Shown here piece after piece: positions 16,501-24,667 of a stretch of DNA of 49,217 nucleotides. A program made the translations under genes and the position numbers. Numbering within the stretch: position 1 is the first letter of the stretch; every line of letters starts with the position of its first letter. Below the pieces are notes generated by a model. That model did not search any database. It saw only the letters and a list, made by a program, of their open reading frames with translations, and was not told the origin of the DNA. The stretch lies in IMG/VR virus record IMGVR_UViG_3300032282_003103, positions 1-49,217 of that record. One strand, 5' to 3'. The DNA comes from a virus.

Positions 16501-16970
16501 TTGATGTACGTATTCTAACTACAACTCAAACAGTAACCAGTTTGTCAAGCACCAACGGTGCAATGACTATTTCTACAGACAACAACGGTGTTTATGTCGG
16601 AACAGGAACTGGTTCATCTGTAACTACAACAAGCTGGAATACAGCAGGTGCAGAAGTTTGGTCAGTTGCTAACGTAAGTGTAGCAAGTTCTGCAACACTA
16701 ACACAAATTGACAGCTTTAGCGGTAGCACATATCGTTCTGCACAGTACAACGTTCAAGTAACCAACGGCACAAGTAACTATCAAGTATTTGATGCACTAT
16801 TGATACACAATGGTACAACAGCTAACTTAGTAGTACTCAATAGCTCAACTGTTGGATCTAGTACAGGTGCATTAACAGCAACATTCAGTGCTGGTAGTGC
16901 AGTATTGAACTTTACAGCGGCAAACGCTGGTAATCAAGTAAGAGTTAGAAAAGTGTATCAGACAATTTAA
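13527..16970 (+). CDS. Giant tail-fibre protein built of repeated modules
   Basis: The start is the ATG at 13527, because AAGGA at 13515-13519 is 7 nt upstream; a TTG two codons earlier is too close to it. The 1147-residue product opens with MAVTRIQNNQITDKTI, a typical phage fibre N-terminus. It has a 'NDPLIIFNNGY...DIGMVV' module (about 65-115). A 'DPIINLH...DIGLKLHYYD...GRANDTGYLEWY' module (about 410-480) is shared with 24668-28036. At least five 'TTGALxVxGGxGVxGN' repeats are present. At about 885-1000 come the two modules shared with the 4149 and 6625 proteins (FLEWYNGSAW; FSGNGVQTVWGL). The C-terminal ~140 residues form a separate beta-rich tip. It is monocistronic, with its own promoter and terminator. 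Confidence 0.82.
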   Translation: MAVTRIQNNQITDKTITYAKLADNTLTGGQFNANLTLNSNITIVGNLSVSGNTTTLNSTNTYVNDPLIIFNNGYVGSITGYDIGMVVNRNLGSLSSYGSVNTAWVWSEQDGAFIAIATTDTGAGITSINNSGFVNVKLGNLTANSITLTSPGTITAPGGIQNTPIGNATPNTGAFTYLVATTGFSTANAQITNGTISVATLTGATVNSTTANVTNLTATNLYAANAVIAGSTTYIGTGGTNIANIYVGTAYAGNFSTPNSVVTTGAVTNLTATNFYTANSRIAGGYIQGLANVTAATAYLVQVNTNGANVSGPLFATSINSANAVITGGSVNGTIIGNTTTAAANVTTLNASGTVNFTNTTAAISSGSGALQVAGGIGVAKDSFFGANVNIAGNLTVTGNSVSISSASLSIQDPIINLHSPTDLAPLTVNDNADIGLKLHYYDTVDSAAFIGRANDTGYLEWYSRGSDVGNVFTGGTYGTIKSGAMWVANTTAATGTTSGTAGALYVAGGAGIAGALYVGGALNAASASFSSINGTPIGNATPSSATFTTLTATGVTVAGGNLVANSGTASSSTTTGAIVIAGSGGLGVGGAVNIGGNFTLSGVATLSGNLVLATTTKTNDNTTGALVVTGVGGIAVGGNVNAGSQVFIGSNSQSSPIAYNALVAARGTSLSGAGTQYTQVGIINATNTGSSDFAAYPNNTITDLSHGWVDMGITGDAFNDINFTITKPNDGYVFSSGANTAVGGNLVLATDNSGGYNDIVFAAGGFVTGAEVARFHGNANNSGTFVVKLPTNAAPAANTGAFQVWGGASFSSNTYHGGATVFNGSNTAGNDFIVKGATNNTLLWARPSATYDQVLIGNSATASTLVTGAKLQINSTDAILLPVGTQAQRPGTSGYGTATAGMLRYNADTGFLEWYNGSAWQTAQTNVITIAVDQQFSGNGVQTVWGLSNSTTTAGTVISINGVVQIPTLAYSISGGTVLTFTEAPAVGDVIDVRILTTTQTVTSLSSTNGAMTISTDNNGVYVGTGTGSSVTTTSWNTAGAEVWSVANVSVASSATLTQIDSFSGSTYRSAQYNVQVTNGTSNYQVFDALLIHNGTTANLVVLNSSTVGSSTGALTATFSAGSAVLNFTAANAGNQVRVRKVYQTI
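14878..14908 (+). repeat. 31-bp exact repeat, copy 1
   Basis: These 31 bases are identical to 26799-26829 and sit in the 'GRANDTGYLE' module of two different fibre genes. Identical DNA in otherwise diverged fibres marks a recent exchange site or strong selection. Confidence 0.9.
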
Positions 16971-16999
16971 TAACTTTTAGCTGATTTTAGTACCAACCA

Positions 17000-17024
17000 A
17001 AAGGGCCCAATAGGGCCCTTTATC
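17000..17024 (+). terminator. Rho-independent terminator
   Basis: AAAGGGCCC (17000-17008), AATA loop, GGGCCCTTT (17013-17021). It ends the 13527-16970 unit. The next late promoter starts 11 nt later. Confidence 0.85.
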
Positions 17025-17031
17025 ATTTTGG

Positions 17032-17039
17032 GATAAATA
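17032..17039 (+). promoter_or_regulatory. T4-type late promoter
   Basis: GATAAATA directly after the terminator, 19 nt before the ATG at 17059, which has a GGTGGA ribosome-binding site. Confidence 0.82.
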
Positions 17040-17058
17040 TACAAAATGGTGGATAATA

Positions 17059-18753
17059 ATGGCACTAACTAGACCGCGCCTTGGGCAATTAATAACTAAT
17101 GTAACCAGTTTAACCGATAACTTAACGGTTATTAATTCTGCGGCTAATCAAGCCAACGTTGACGTTGGTTTTATCTTTAATCGTACAGATGGTGTTGGTA
17201 GTGTTCCTAACGTAGCATTATACTGGAACGAAACAACTAAAGGTTTTACTTTTGCTACTACCACCGACAGCGGAGACGTTGCATTTTCTAATGTTAACGC
17301 AAGTAGCTGGGCAAATATTTCCGCAGGAAACATCAAAGCCAATGCTATTTACTTTGCCAACGGCACACCTTGGTCAACTGGTACTGCATCAGTATCGGGT
17401 ATCAATAGCCAATTACAGTACAACAACAATGGCGTACTTGCTGGCGCTAACGTCAGCTTCTTTAGTTCAAACTTAACCTTAGTAGCCAATGCAAATATTA
17501 CCGCATCGGGTAGTATTATTACCACAGGCAACATTGTTGGTGGCGGTGTACGTTCAACAACTAGTTCAACTCCTCCGGTCAGTCCAACAGTTGGTGATGT
17601 TTGGTACAATAGTTCAACTGATCAAATTTATCGATATACTCAAGATTCAAGTTCTCAGTACTGGTTAAATGTTTATGCTCCAGCAGTATCTAGCAACTCT
17701 ACAGTAGTCACTAGTTCAACTTATAGTAATAGTAACGTAGCCAGTTATTTGGTAACCAACACTGGTAACATTGCCGCAGGTAACATTACTGCTACAGGAA
17801 CAATCCAATATGGATCAGGTCAAGGCGGTTTAGTATTTAGAACACTAGCCGGCGGAACTGGCGCCGCAATTTATAATACTAACATTGTACCAAGTGCTCA
17901 AAACTACGCTATGACCACAGACGGTGCATCAGTTACCTTTAACGCACCAACTGGCGGTGGAATTTACAGTGGCATTAACAATACTATTGTTACAACAGTA
18001 CAGGCAGGAAATTTATCAGTTACTGGAAATTTAATTACCAGTGGATATGGTTACTTTCCTGGCGCTTTCCAAGAAGCTTCTACAGCATCGGGGGTGTTTG
18101 TTGGTAACACTGGTTCAGCAGGCGGCTTAACACCACGTGTGGCATTCTTCAACGGGAACACTACACAAAACTGGCAAATAGACAACTACTACGGTGCATT
18201 CCGTTGGTTTACGCCTGGTGTGTCAAGAATGACATTGGATGGCAATACTAACCAGTTAACTGTTCAAGGTAATGTGTCATCAACAGCAAACGTTATAGCC
18301 TCTGCCGCTATTATCAGTGGTAACATTACAGCCAGCGGCATATATGGCGTTAGTACGCCAAACATTCCAGCGTTCCGTATCACAGGCAACGGCGGAACCA
18401 TTACTGCAACTACAACAGTATCTGGCGGATACATGGTTGTTGATTTTAATCAAGGTAGCTATCTAAATACATCAACCGGCACATTTACAGCACCAATAGC
18501 CGGACTTTATCAAGTTAATCTTTTAACTAGAACAAGTACAAACGCCAACGGTGCAATTATTCAAGCGGTTGTTCAAAAGAACGGTAGCACAAACGTAATC
18601 ATGATTGAATACGGATCTAATACCTCAATGAACCATACTGGTGGTAGTACTGTGGTAAAACTAGCAGTAGGTGATACTCTACAATTTAAAGTATTAGTTG
18701 GCACAATTAGCTTTGACGGCAACGATAACTGGTCAGTGGCCTTTTTAGGATAA
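17059..18753 (+). CDS. Tail-fibre protein with C-terminal C1q-like domain
   Basis: This 564-residue protein has an N-terminal part related to the 13527 protein (VDVGFIFNRTDG; NVALYWNETTKGFTFATT). It continues with a 'GDVWYNSSTDQIYRYTQDSS' module (about 175-200), a 'YSNSNVASYL' module and a 'GNVSSTANVIASAAIISGN' shaft. Residues about 433-564 look like a C1q/TNF-like jelly roll: PAFRITGNGG start, 'NTSTGTFTAPIAGLYQVNLL' core, 'QKNGSTN', 'VVKLAVGDTLQFKV' and a 'WSVAFLG' end. That pattern matches C1q as known from eukaryotic and some bacterial and phage adhesins. C1q-like domains trimerise and bind ligands, so this is a strong receptor-binding-tip candidate. Confidence 0.82.
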   Translation: MALTRPRLGQLITNVTSLTDNLTVINSAANQANVDVGFIFNRTDGVGSVPNVALYWNETTKGFTFATTTDSGDVAFSNVNASSWANISAGNIKANAIYFANGTPWSTGTASVSGINSQLQYNNNGVLAGANVSFFSSNLTLVANANITASGSIITTGNIVGGGVRSTTSSTPPVSPTVGDVWYNSSTDQIYRYTQDSSSQYWLNVYAPAVSSNSTVVTSSTYSNSNVASYLVTNTGNIAAGNITATGTIQYGSGQGGLVFRTLAGGTGAAIYNTNIVPSAQNYAMTTDGASVTFNAPTGGGIYSGINNTIVTTVQAGNLSVTGNLITSGYGYFPGAFQEASTASGVFVGNTGSAGGLTPRVAFFNGNTTQNWQIDNYYGAFRWFTPGVSRMTLDGNTNQLTVQGNVSSTANVIASAAIISGNITASGIYGVSTPNIPAFRITGNGGTITATTTVSGGYMVVDFNQGSYLNTSTGTFTAPIAGLYQVNLLTRTSTNANGAIIQAVVQKNGSTNVIMIEYGSNTSMNHTGGSTVVKLAVGDTLQFKVLVGTISFDGNDNWSVAFLG

Positions 18754-18759
18754 TAGAAC

Positions 18760-21700
18760 ATGGCATTTCCCTTAACCCCGACTAACGGTCAAACCACAAT
18801 AGTAAATGGAGTTACGTACCAGTATGACTCTACGTACAATACTTGGACTGTAGTTGCCACGAGCCTACCTAACTATACTGGTAACGTTGGCGGCGTTAGT
18901 TTTGGTGCTACAGACCTTACAGTTACGGGCAATATTAATCCTAGTGCTAACCTTATCTACAATCTTGGTAACGTTAGTAATCGTTGGGGTAATGTTCTTG
19001 CTAGTAACGTTATTGTTACATCTGGCGTATTCTATGCCAACGGTACAGCATTTGGTACTGGCGGTTCTGTATACGCTAACTCAAACGTTTCAAGTTACTT
19101 AACTAGCTATACTGGCGCATTAACAGCATCAACAATTACATCATCTGGCAACATTGTTGCCAATGCAAGCACACCAAGTACCAGTGCTACAACAGGTGCT
19201 ATTGTTGTACCTAACGGTGGTGTTGGTGTTGGTGGTAACTTATTTGTTGGTGGTAACATTGTTGGTACATATACCAACGTTACAATTACAAGCGGTGCTT
19301 ATACAACTACTCTAGACCCATATGGTAACATTACATTACCCGATGGTAATTTAATAATCGGTAACGTATTTGCTAGAACTATTGGTAACACTACTACACA
19401 ACTTGTTGGTGTTGGTACATATATCACTGGTGTTGCGGCTAATGCGTTAGCAGGTACAGCAAACACAGCTCAAGTAGCACTAACTACACAGGTTACTAAC
19501 TCGACTAGTTCAGGTATCTTTTACCCAACTTTTGGTAACATTACCGCCGGTAATACACAGCTTTGGGCCAGTAGTACCAACCTATTTTTCCAACCCAGCT
19601 CTGGTAACTTAACCGCAGTAAACTTTAATGGTCAGTACTACGGTGCTATTATTACACCTATACAGACCAACATACTGCAAGTTGGTAACCTAAACAGTCT
19701 AAGTGTTGGTAACGTATCAACATTCTATGGTAACGTTGTCGTTGCCAATACTACAGCCGCTACTGCATCAACTGGTGCATTAACAGTAACCGGTGGTATT
19801 AATACCAACGGAATATACTCAAGTGGTCTTGCATCATTTGCTAACGGTGTAAAAACAAACGCCATTACTAGTGCTAGTACCAGCGTAGGCCTATACAACG
19901 ACAATGCAACTGCTAATATTGCAATTGGTGGATCATCGAGTAACGTTTATGTTGCGGCCAATGCTACCGTTGCCGGCAATTTAGTAATTACTAACCTACT
20001 ATGGCCAAACGGTGTTAGCTATGCGTCAGGAATTACACAAGGATTTACAAACTATAGTAACAGTAACGTTGGCGGATACTTAACAACCTATACCGGTAAC
20101 GTTGGCGCACTATACACAACAGGTGGCTTCTTCTGGGCAGGTAATAACTTACCATATGGTTATAGTAACAATGCTGTTGCTTCGTACTTACCAACTTATT
20201 CAGGTAACATACGTGCCGGTAACATTACTATCACCGGCAACTTAACAGTTGCTAACATTATCTATACTAACCAGGAAATTGTTAGCACAACAGAAATAGT
20301 ACAAGGTAACTTAGTAGCCGCAAGTGGTATAACAAGTACAAGTACAACAACAGGTGCAATGGTCGTTGTTGGTGGCGCCGGTATCAGCGGAAACTTGTAT
20401 GTTGGTGCCAACCTAGTACTTGGCAATACCTTATCAGCAGTTACAGTTGCAGGTTACCAAGTAATTAATAACTTAACCAACGTACCAGCATTACAAATAA
20501 TAGGTAATAGCTGGAAAGGTGGCGTAGGCTATCACGATTTCTTACAAGTTACAAACACCTACACTGGTGCAACTACACCAAATAAATTCTTCCGTTTAAA
20601 TTCTACTGGTGGTATCGAGATACTTGACAGTACTTACGCCACTCAAATCTTTACACTAGACAATGGCGGTAACGTAGTTACTCCGGGCAAACTTACAACC
20701 GGTGGTGGTATATTCTGGAGTAACGGTGTTAGTTATGGACAGAGTATTGTTACAGCCGCAGGTACATATGGTAACAGTAACGTAGCTTCATACTTGCCAG
20801 TATACAATGGTAATATACTAGCCAGTACAGTTTATAGCAATGGATACTTCTGGGCCGCCAACGGCTTTAGTATGGTCTATGGTAATGGTGCCGCAAGCTC
20901 GTATGTAACCACAAGCGTATTACCAAACTTCCGTGGTAATTTACAAGCTGGCAACATATTAGTAACAGACACAAGTGGCCTTGGTGGCAACATTACTACT
21001 GGCAATATTTTATCCAGTGGCTACTTCTGGGCCAACGGTCAACCGTTTATTACAAGTAACTATGGTAACGCTAACGTAGCCGCTTACCTTCCGTACTTCA
21101 GCGGCTACTTAAGAACAGGTCAGCTACAGGTTATTAACGGTGCAAACATTGGTACAGATTTAAACGTCACTGGCAATGCTACCATTAGCGGTGATGCTAG
21201 AATTACCGGCAATCTAACAGTTGCTAACATTACTTACTTAAATTCAGAAGTTGTATCAACTACTGAGATTGTAGCTGGTAATTTAGTTGCTAATGCCGGA
21301 ACATCAACTACTAGCACTACAACTGGTGCGTTGGTTGTAGTCGGCGGCGCTGGCGTTAGCGGAAACTTATATGTTGGCAGTGGATTAAACTTAGCTGGTA
21401 ACGTAATATCATCGTTAAATGTTGTAGGCACAACTACAATGTACGGGTCGGCATATCATTATGGTGCTTACAATACATTTGGCGAATTATCAGGTACAGC
21501 ACCATATACTAATTTAATTAGTCGACCTTTAAACCTAATTGGCAATTCGGCTACCATGCGTGTAGCCCGACCAATTGGCACAGGCGATCCAGCAGTTGAG
21601 TTAGTTGGGTTTAACTATTCTGATGCTAGTATAGCAACTTGGTGGGATTTCTTCACATATAGTAGCGACCAGTTTAACCTACGTCGTAGAACAAACGGTG

Positions 21701-22305
21701 GCGCAAACGTTATGCTTGCCGCTACACAGAGCGGAGTAAGTTTATACGGTAATACTATTAGCTTTGGAACAGATTCAAGTGCAGTTACTTCTGTTAATGG
21801 TATAGTAACAATATACGGTGCAAATACAGCAACAAGCAAAACTACTGGAGCATTACAAGTAACTGGTGGTATTAGCACACAAGGCAACATATTTGCTAAC
21901 GCAATTTATACTACAACTGGACTATATTGGGCTGGTAATAACAACATTATTAGTATTGGCGGCGGAGGCGGAAGCCCAGTGGGTGTTTCTGGAGCAATAC
22001 AATACAACAACGGTGGTACACTAGCAGCCGCTAACTTAATTTATAATGCTGGTAATAATACTGTTATTGCTAATGCTAACATACGTGCTACTAGTAACGT
22101 TAGCGGTACTATGCAGATTGTTGGCGGTTTGGGCGTTACTGGTAACGTTTTTGCCAGCAGAGTTTATACGTCAGATGGTTTATATTGGGAAGGTAACGGA
22201 AATCCTGTAAGTACAGGTAGCTTATTCCCGTATTTAGATATGGGATTCATTAACGATACTACTGCCCCTATTCCAGCGGTGTTTGACCTGGGCGGAGTAC
22301 CCTAA
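18760..22305 (+). CDS. Giant tail-fibre protein, highly modular
   Basis: This 1181-residue protein starts with the cap 'MAFPLTPTNGQ...VNGVTYQY...TW' shared with 10868 and 28961. It is followed by many copies of the GNLxVxGN, 'GVFYANG/GFFWAGN' and 'YSNxNVxxYL' modules. Two neighbouring segments (DNA around 20220-20420 and 21190-21380) are a clear internal duplication: NLTVANI.Y.N.E(I/V)VSTTEIV..NLVA then TTTGAxVVVGGAGxSGNLYVG. A non-repeated globular insert lies at about 900-1000 (RPLNLIGNSATMRVARPIG). The ribosome-binding site is AGGAT, 6 nt after the previous gene, with no promoter of its own seen. Likely a long trimeric fibre. Confidence 0.82.
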   Translation: MAFPLTPTNGQTTIVNGVTYQYDSTYNTWTVVATSLPNYTGNVGGVSFGATDLTVTGNINPSANLIYNLGNVSNRWGNVLASNVIVTSGVFYANGTAFGTGGSVYANSNVSSYLTSYTGALTASTITSSGNIVANASTPSTSATTGAIVVPNGGVGVGGNLFVGGNIVGTYTNVTITSGAYTTTLDPYGNITLPDGNLIIGNVFARTIGNTTTQLVGVGTYITGVAANALAGTANTAQVALTTQVTNSTSSGIFYPTFGNITAGNTQLWASSTNLFFQPSSGNLTAVNFNGQYYGAIITPIQTNILQVGNLNSLSVGNVSTFYGNVVVANTTAATASTGALTVTGGINTNGIYSSGLASFANGVKTNAITSASTSVGLYNDNATANIAIGGSSSNVYVAANATVAGNLVITNLLWPNGVSYASGITQGFTNYSNSNVGGYLTTYTGNVGALYTTGGFFWAGNNLPYGYSNNAVASYLPTYSGNIRAGNITITGNLTVANIIYTNQEIVSTTEIVQGNLVAASGITSTSTTTGAMVVVGGAGISGNLYVGANLVLGNTLSAVTVAGYQVINNLTNVPALQIIGNSWKGGVGYHDFLQVTNTYTGATTPNKFFRLNSTGGIEILDSTYATQIFTLDNGGNVVTPGKLTTGGGIFWSNGVSYGQSIVTAAGTYGNSNVASYLPVYNGNILASTVYSNGYFWAANGFSMVYGNGAASSYVTTSVLPNFRGNLQAGNILVTDTSGLGGNITTGNILSSGYFWANGQPFITSNYGNANVAAYLPYFSGYLRTGQLQVINGANIGTDLNVTGNATISGDARITGNLTVANITYLNSEVVSTTEIVAGNLVANAGTSTTSTTTGALVVVGGAGVSGNLYVGSGLNLAGNVISSLNVVGTTTMYGSAYHYGAYNTFGELSGTAPYTNLISRPLNLIGNSATMRVARPIGTGDPAVELVGFNYSDASIATWWDFFTYSSDQFNLRRRTNGGANVMLAATQSGVSLYGNTISFGTDSSAVTSVNGIVTIYGANTATSKTTGALQVTGGISTQGNIFANAIYTTTGLYWAGNNNIISIGGGGGSPVGVSGAIQYNNGGTLAAANLIYNAGNNTVIANANIRATSNVSGTMQIVGGLGVTGNVFASRVYTSDGLYWEGNGNPVSTGSLFPYLDMGFINDTTAPIPAVFDLGGVP
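20220..21400 (+). repeat. Internal duplication in giant fibre gene
   Basis: Two segments (about 20220-20420 and 21190-21380) encode near-parallel sequences: NLTVANI-Y-N-E-VSTTEIV-NLVA, then TTTGAxVVVGGAGxSGNLYVG. The copies are about 950 bp apart and in frame. Confidence 0.8.
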
Positions 22306-22316
22306 TTAACTAAATG

Positions 22317-22324
22317 AATAAATA
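22317..22324 (+). promoter_or_regulatory. T4-type late promoter
   Basis: AATAAATA lies 30 nt before the ATG at 22355, which has a GAGAG ribosome-binding site. Confidence 0.65.
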
Positions 22325-22354
22325 TAGAGTACATACAGAAATTAGAGAGAATTA

Positions 22355-24319
22355 ATGGCCACACAATTTCAACTTAGACGAGGAAATGCGACAGTAACTA
22401 GCACGTTTATTGGCGCACCAGGTGAAGTTACTGTTAACACAACTAACAACACCTTAGTTCTGCATGATTCTGTAACCGCAGGCGGTTGGCCTGTTGTAAT
22501 GGCCAACGTTGCCCAAACGGTTTATAACAAAACTCTTGTAACTCCAATGATTACTGGCAATATGTCAGTAACCGGTAATATTATACCTACCCAGGGTAAC
22601 TTATATACCTTAGGTAATCTCGCATACCCATTTAAGAGTTTGTATGTTTCTGGTAATACAATTTATCTTGGTAATGCAATTTTATCAACTACCAGCAACA
22701 GTTTTACAATTATCAACCCAGCTGGTGGTTCATTTAGCGTAACAGGCGACAGTTTAACAGGTGCAACTGGTCAATTTGCTAACCTACAAATTACAAGTAA
22801 TACAGAAGCTACTAGCAACTCAACTGGTGCATTACAAGTAACAGGTGGTGCCAGTGTTGGTGCTAACTTATATGTCGGCGGAAACTTAGTAGTAAGTGGT
22901 AACACCTATGAACTACAACGTGAAGTTGTTACTGTAAGCGAAACCATTGTTGGTAACTCAACTGTTGGTAACTTATCAACTGCCGGCACAATTAATGCTA
23001 CAGGTGCTATATATTCAGGGACTGGTTTCTTCTATAGTAACGGTGCACCAATTACCACAGGCTTCTTAACAAATACCTTTACTGGTAACATGACACTTGG
23101 CAACTTAACTGCCGGTAACATTAAAGTAAACGTACCAATTGATGGCCAAGACAAAACATTCTATGTTGCTAAGAACGGTAACGATAGCAACAGCGGAAAA
23201 CTTAACGCACCATTCTTAACAATTAAAGCCGCATTGGCCGCAGCCGCTACTGCCGGCGCAGGACAAGCCTGGTCGGTTCAAGTTGCTCCTGGCCAATACA
23301 CAGAAAATAATCCAGTCACAATTCCTACTAATGTCAGCTTAATGGGCAATGACATTCGTACAGTATCTATTATACCTCAAAACCCAACACAAGACTTATT
23401 CTATGTAACCAGTGGTTGTTATGTTTGGGGTATTACAATTAAAAATTATCAGGCCAACGGATTTGCCTACAGCTCAAGCACTAGCAGTCAAAACGTATTT
23501 GTTAGCCCGTACATTCAAAACTTAACTTCAAGCACAACATCAACTACAGCCTGTGCCGTTATGATTGACGGAAACTACTCAAGTGCAATTAGTACCAAAG
23601 CTATGATTGTTGGTTTCTTTACAATTATTAACCAAGGTGGTTATGGTATTAGATTAAAGAACGCCGGCTATAGTCAGTTAGTTAACATTTATACTCTAGG
23701 TTGTGAAGTTGGTGTATGGGCTGAATCAGGTTCATTCTGTACACTAAACGGGTCAGACAACGGTGTTGGTAACGTAGGTCTACGTGCTGACGGTTATGGT
23801 CCTGTGTTATGTGCGGCAAATACTTACGGTTATAGTACCAATGGTATATTCAACATTCGTAACTATACTGCTCAGCCACACGTTAACCAAATTATGATTA
23901 TCAATGGCGACTCAAACTATTACAACATTGATACACTAACACAAGTTGATGCACAGACTTGGCAGGTACAAATACAAGAAACATATACAGGTAACTTAGC
24001 ACCAAATACAAACGTAGCATTTTATCAGCGTAGTGCTGTAGTTGCTTCCGCACACACATTTGAATATGTAGGTGCTGGTACAACATTGGCAAATGCTTTA
24101 CCACAATACGGTGGTTTACCAAATGCTAACTTAAAGGTTATTCAGACAGGTGGTGGTCGAGTAACATATACAGGTACAGATGAAAAAGGTAACTTCTACA
24201 TTGGCTCTAACTTAGTAGTTAACCAAGGTACAGGTACCATCAGCGGAGACAGCTTCAACAGAAGTATGTTTGCGTTAATGACACCATATATCTTAGCTCT
24301 CGAAGCCGCAATGTCATAA
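22355..24319 (+). CDS. Tail-fibre protein with Mtd_N-like cap and right-handed beta-helix
   Basis: This 654-residue protein begins with an Mtd_N-like cap (FQLRRGNATVT... GEVTVNTTNNTLVLHDSVTAGG), the domain that attaches tail tips such as the Bordetella phage Mtd protein. Residues about 150-185 carry the TTGAL/VGG repeat module. From about 262 a pectin-lyase-like right-handed beta-helix is suggested by FYVAKNGNDSNSG...APFLTIKAAL, followed by repeated strands (VSLMGNDI, YVWGITIKNY, GIRLKNAGY, GVWAESGS). This start is a hallmark of DUF1565/pectate-lyase-like helices that bind or cleave polysaccharide. No catalytic residues could be assigned. The next gene follows after 12 nt with an AAGGA site. 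Confidence 0.82.
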   Translation: MATQFQLRRGNATVTSTFIGAPGEVTVNTTNNTLVLHDSVTAGGWPVVMANVAQTVYNKTLVTPMITGNMSVTGNIIPTQGNLYTLGNLAYPFKSLYVSGNTIYLGNAILSTTSNSFTIINPAGGSFSVTGDSLTGATGQFANLQITSNTEATSNSTGALQVTGGASVGANLYVGGNLVVSGNTYELQREVVTVSETIVGNSTVGNLSTAGTINATGAIYSGTGFFYSNGAPITTGFLTNTFTGNMTLGNLTAGNIKVNVPIDGQDKTFYVAKNGNDSNSGKLNAPFLTIKAALAAAATAGAGQAWSVQVAPGQYTENNPVTIPTNVSLMGNDIRTVSIIPQNPTQDLFYVTSGCYVWGITIKNYQANGFAYSSSTSSQNVFVSPYIQNLTSSTTSTTACAVMIDGNYSSAISTKAMIVGFFTIINQGGYGIRLKNAGYSQLVNIYTLGCEVGVWAESGSFCTLNGSDNGVGNVGLRADGYGPVLCAANTYGYSTNGIFNIRNYTAQPHVNQIMIINGDSNYYNIDTLTQVDAQTWQVQIQETYTGNLAPNTNVAFYQRSAVVASAHTFEYVGAGTTLANALPQYGGLPNANLKVIQTGGGRVTYTGTDEKGNFYIGSNLVVNQGTGTISGDSFNRSMFALMTPYILALEAAMS

Positions 24320-24331
24320 AAGGAATAGAAC

Positions 24332-24664
24332 ATGCCAGCCGCACTCAATACATTTAGAACAATTACTGCTAACGTTACTACGACAGCTAATACAATTTAT
24401 ACAGCACCAACTGGGTATACTACAGTTGTTCTGTTGGCACAAATAGCTAATACAACCAACGCATTGTTGACAGTAAGTAGTAATCATTTACGTGGTGGCG
24501 TACCTACAGCATTGGTAGCAAATGCACAGGTACCAGTTAGTGATGCAGTAAATTTATTAACAGGAAAATTAGTTTTAGCAACAGCAGATGGAATTAGCGT
24601 AGTGTCTAACGTAGCCACAGGCGCTCAATGTATTTTAAGTATATTAGAAACAGCGAACCCATAA
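24332..24664 (+). CDS. Small virion structural protein
   Basis: This 110-residue protein has an all-beta pattern and no Cys until near its C-terminus (AQCILSILET). Its size and strand layout recall the 104-residue protein at 3832-4146. It sits between two giant fibre genes with small gaps (12 nt before, 3 nt after) and an AAGGA ribosome-binding site. A small cap, collar or decoration role in the fibre complex is plausible, but no named family is recognised. Confidence 0.65.
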   Translation: MPAALNTFRTITANVTTTANTIYTAPTGYTTVVLLAQIANTTNALLTVSSNHLRGGVPTALVANAQVPVSDAVNLLTGKLVLATADGISVVSNVATGAQCILSILETANP

Positions 24665-24667
24665 TAT

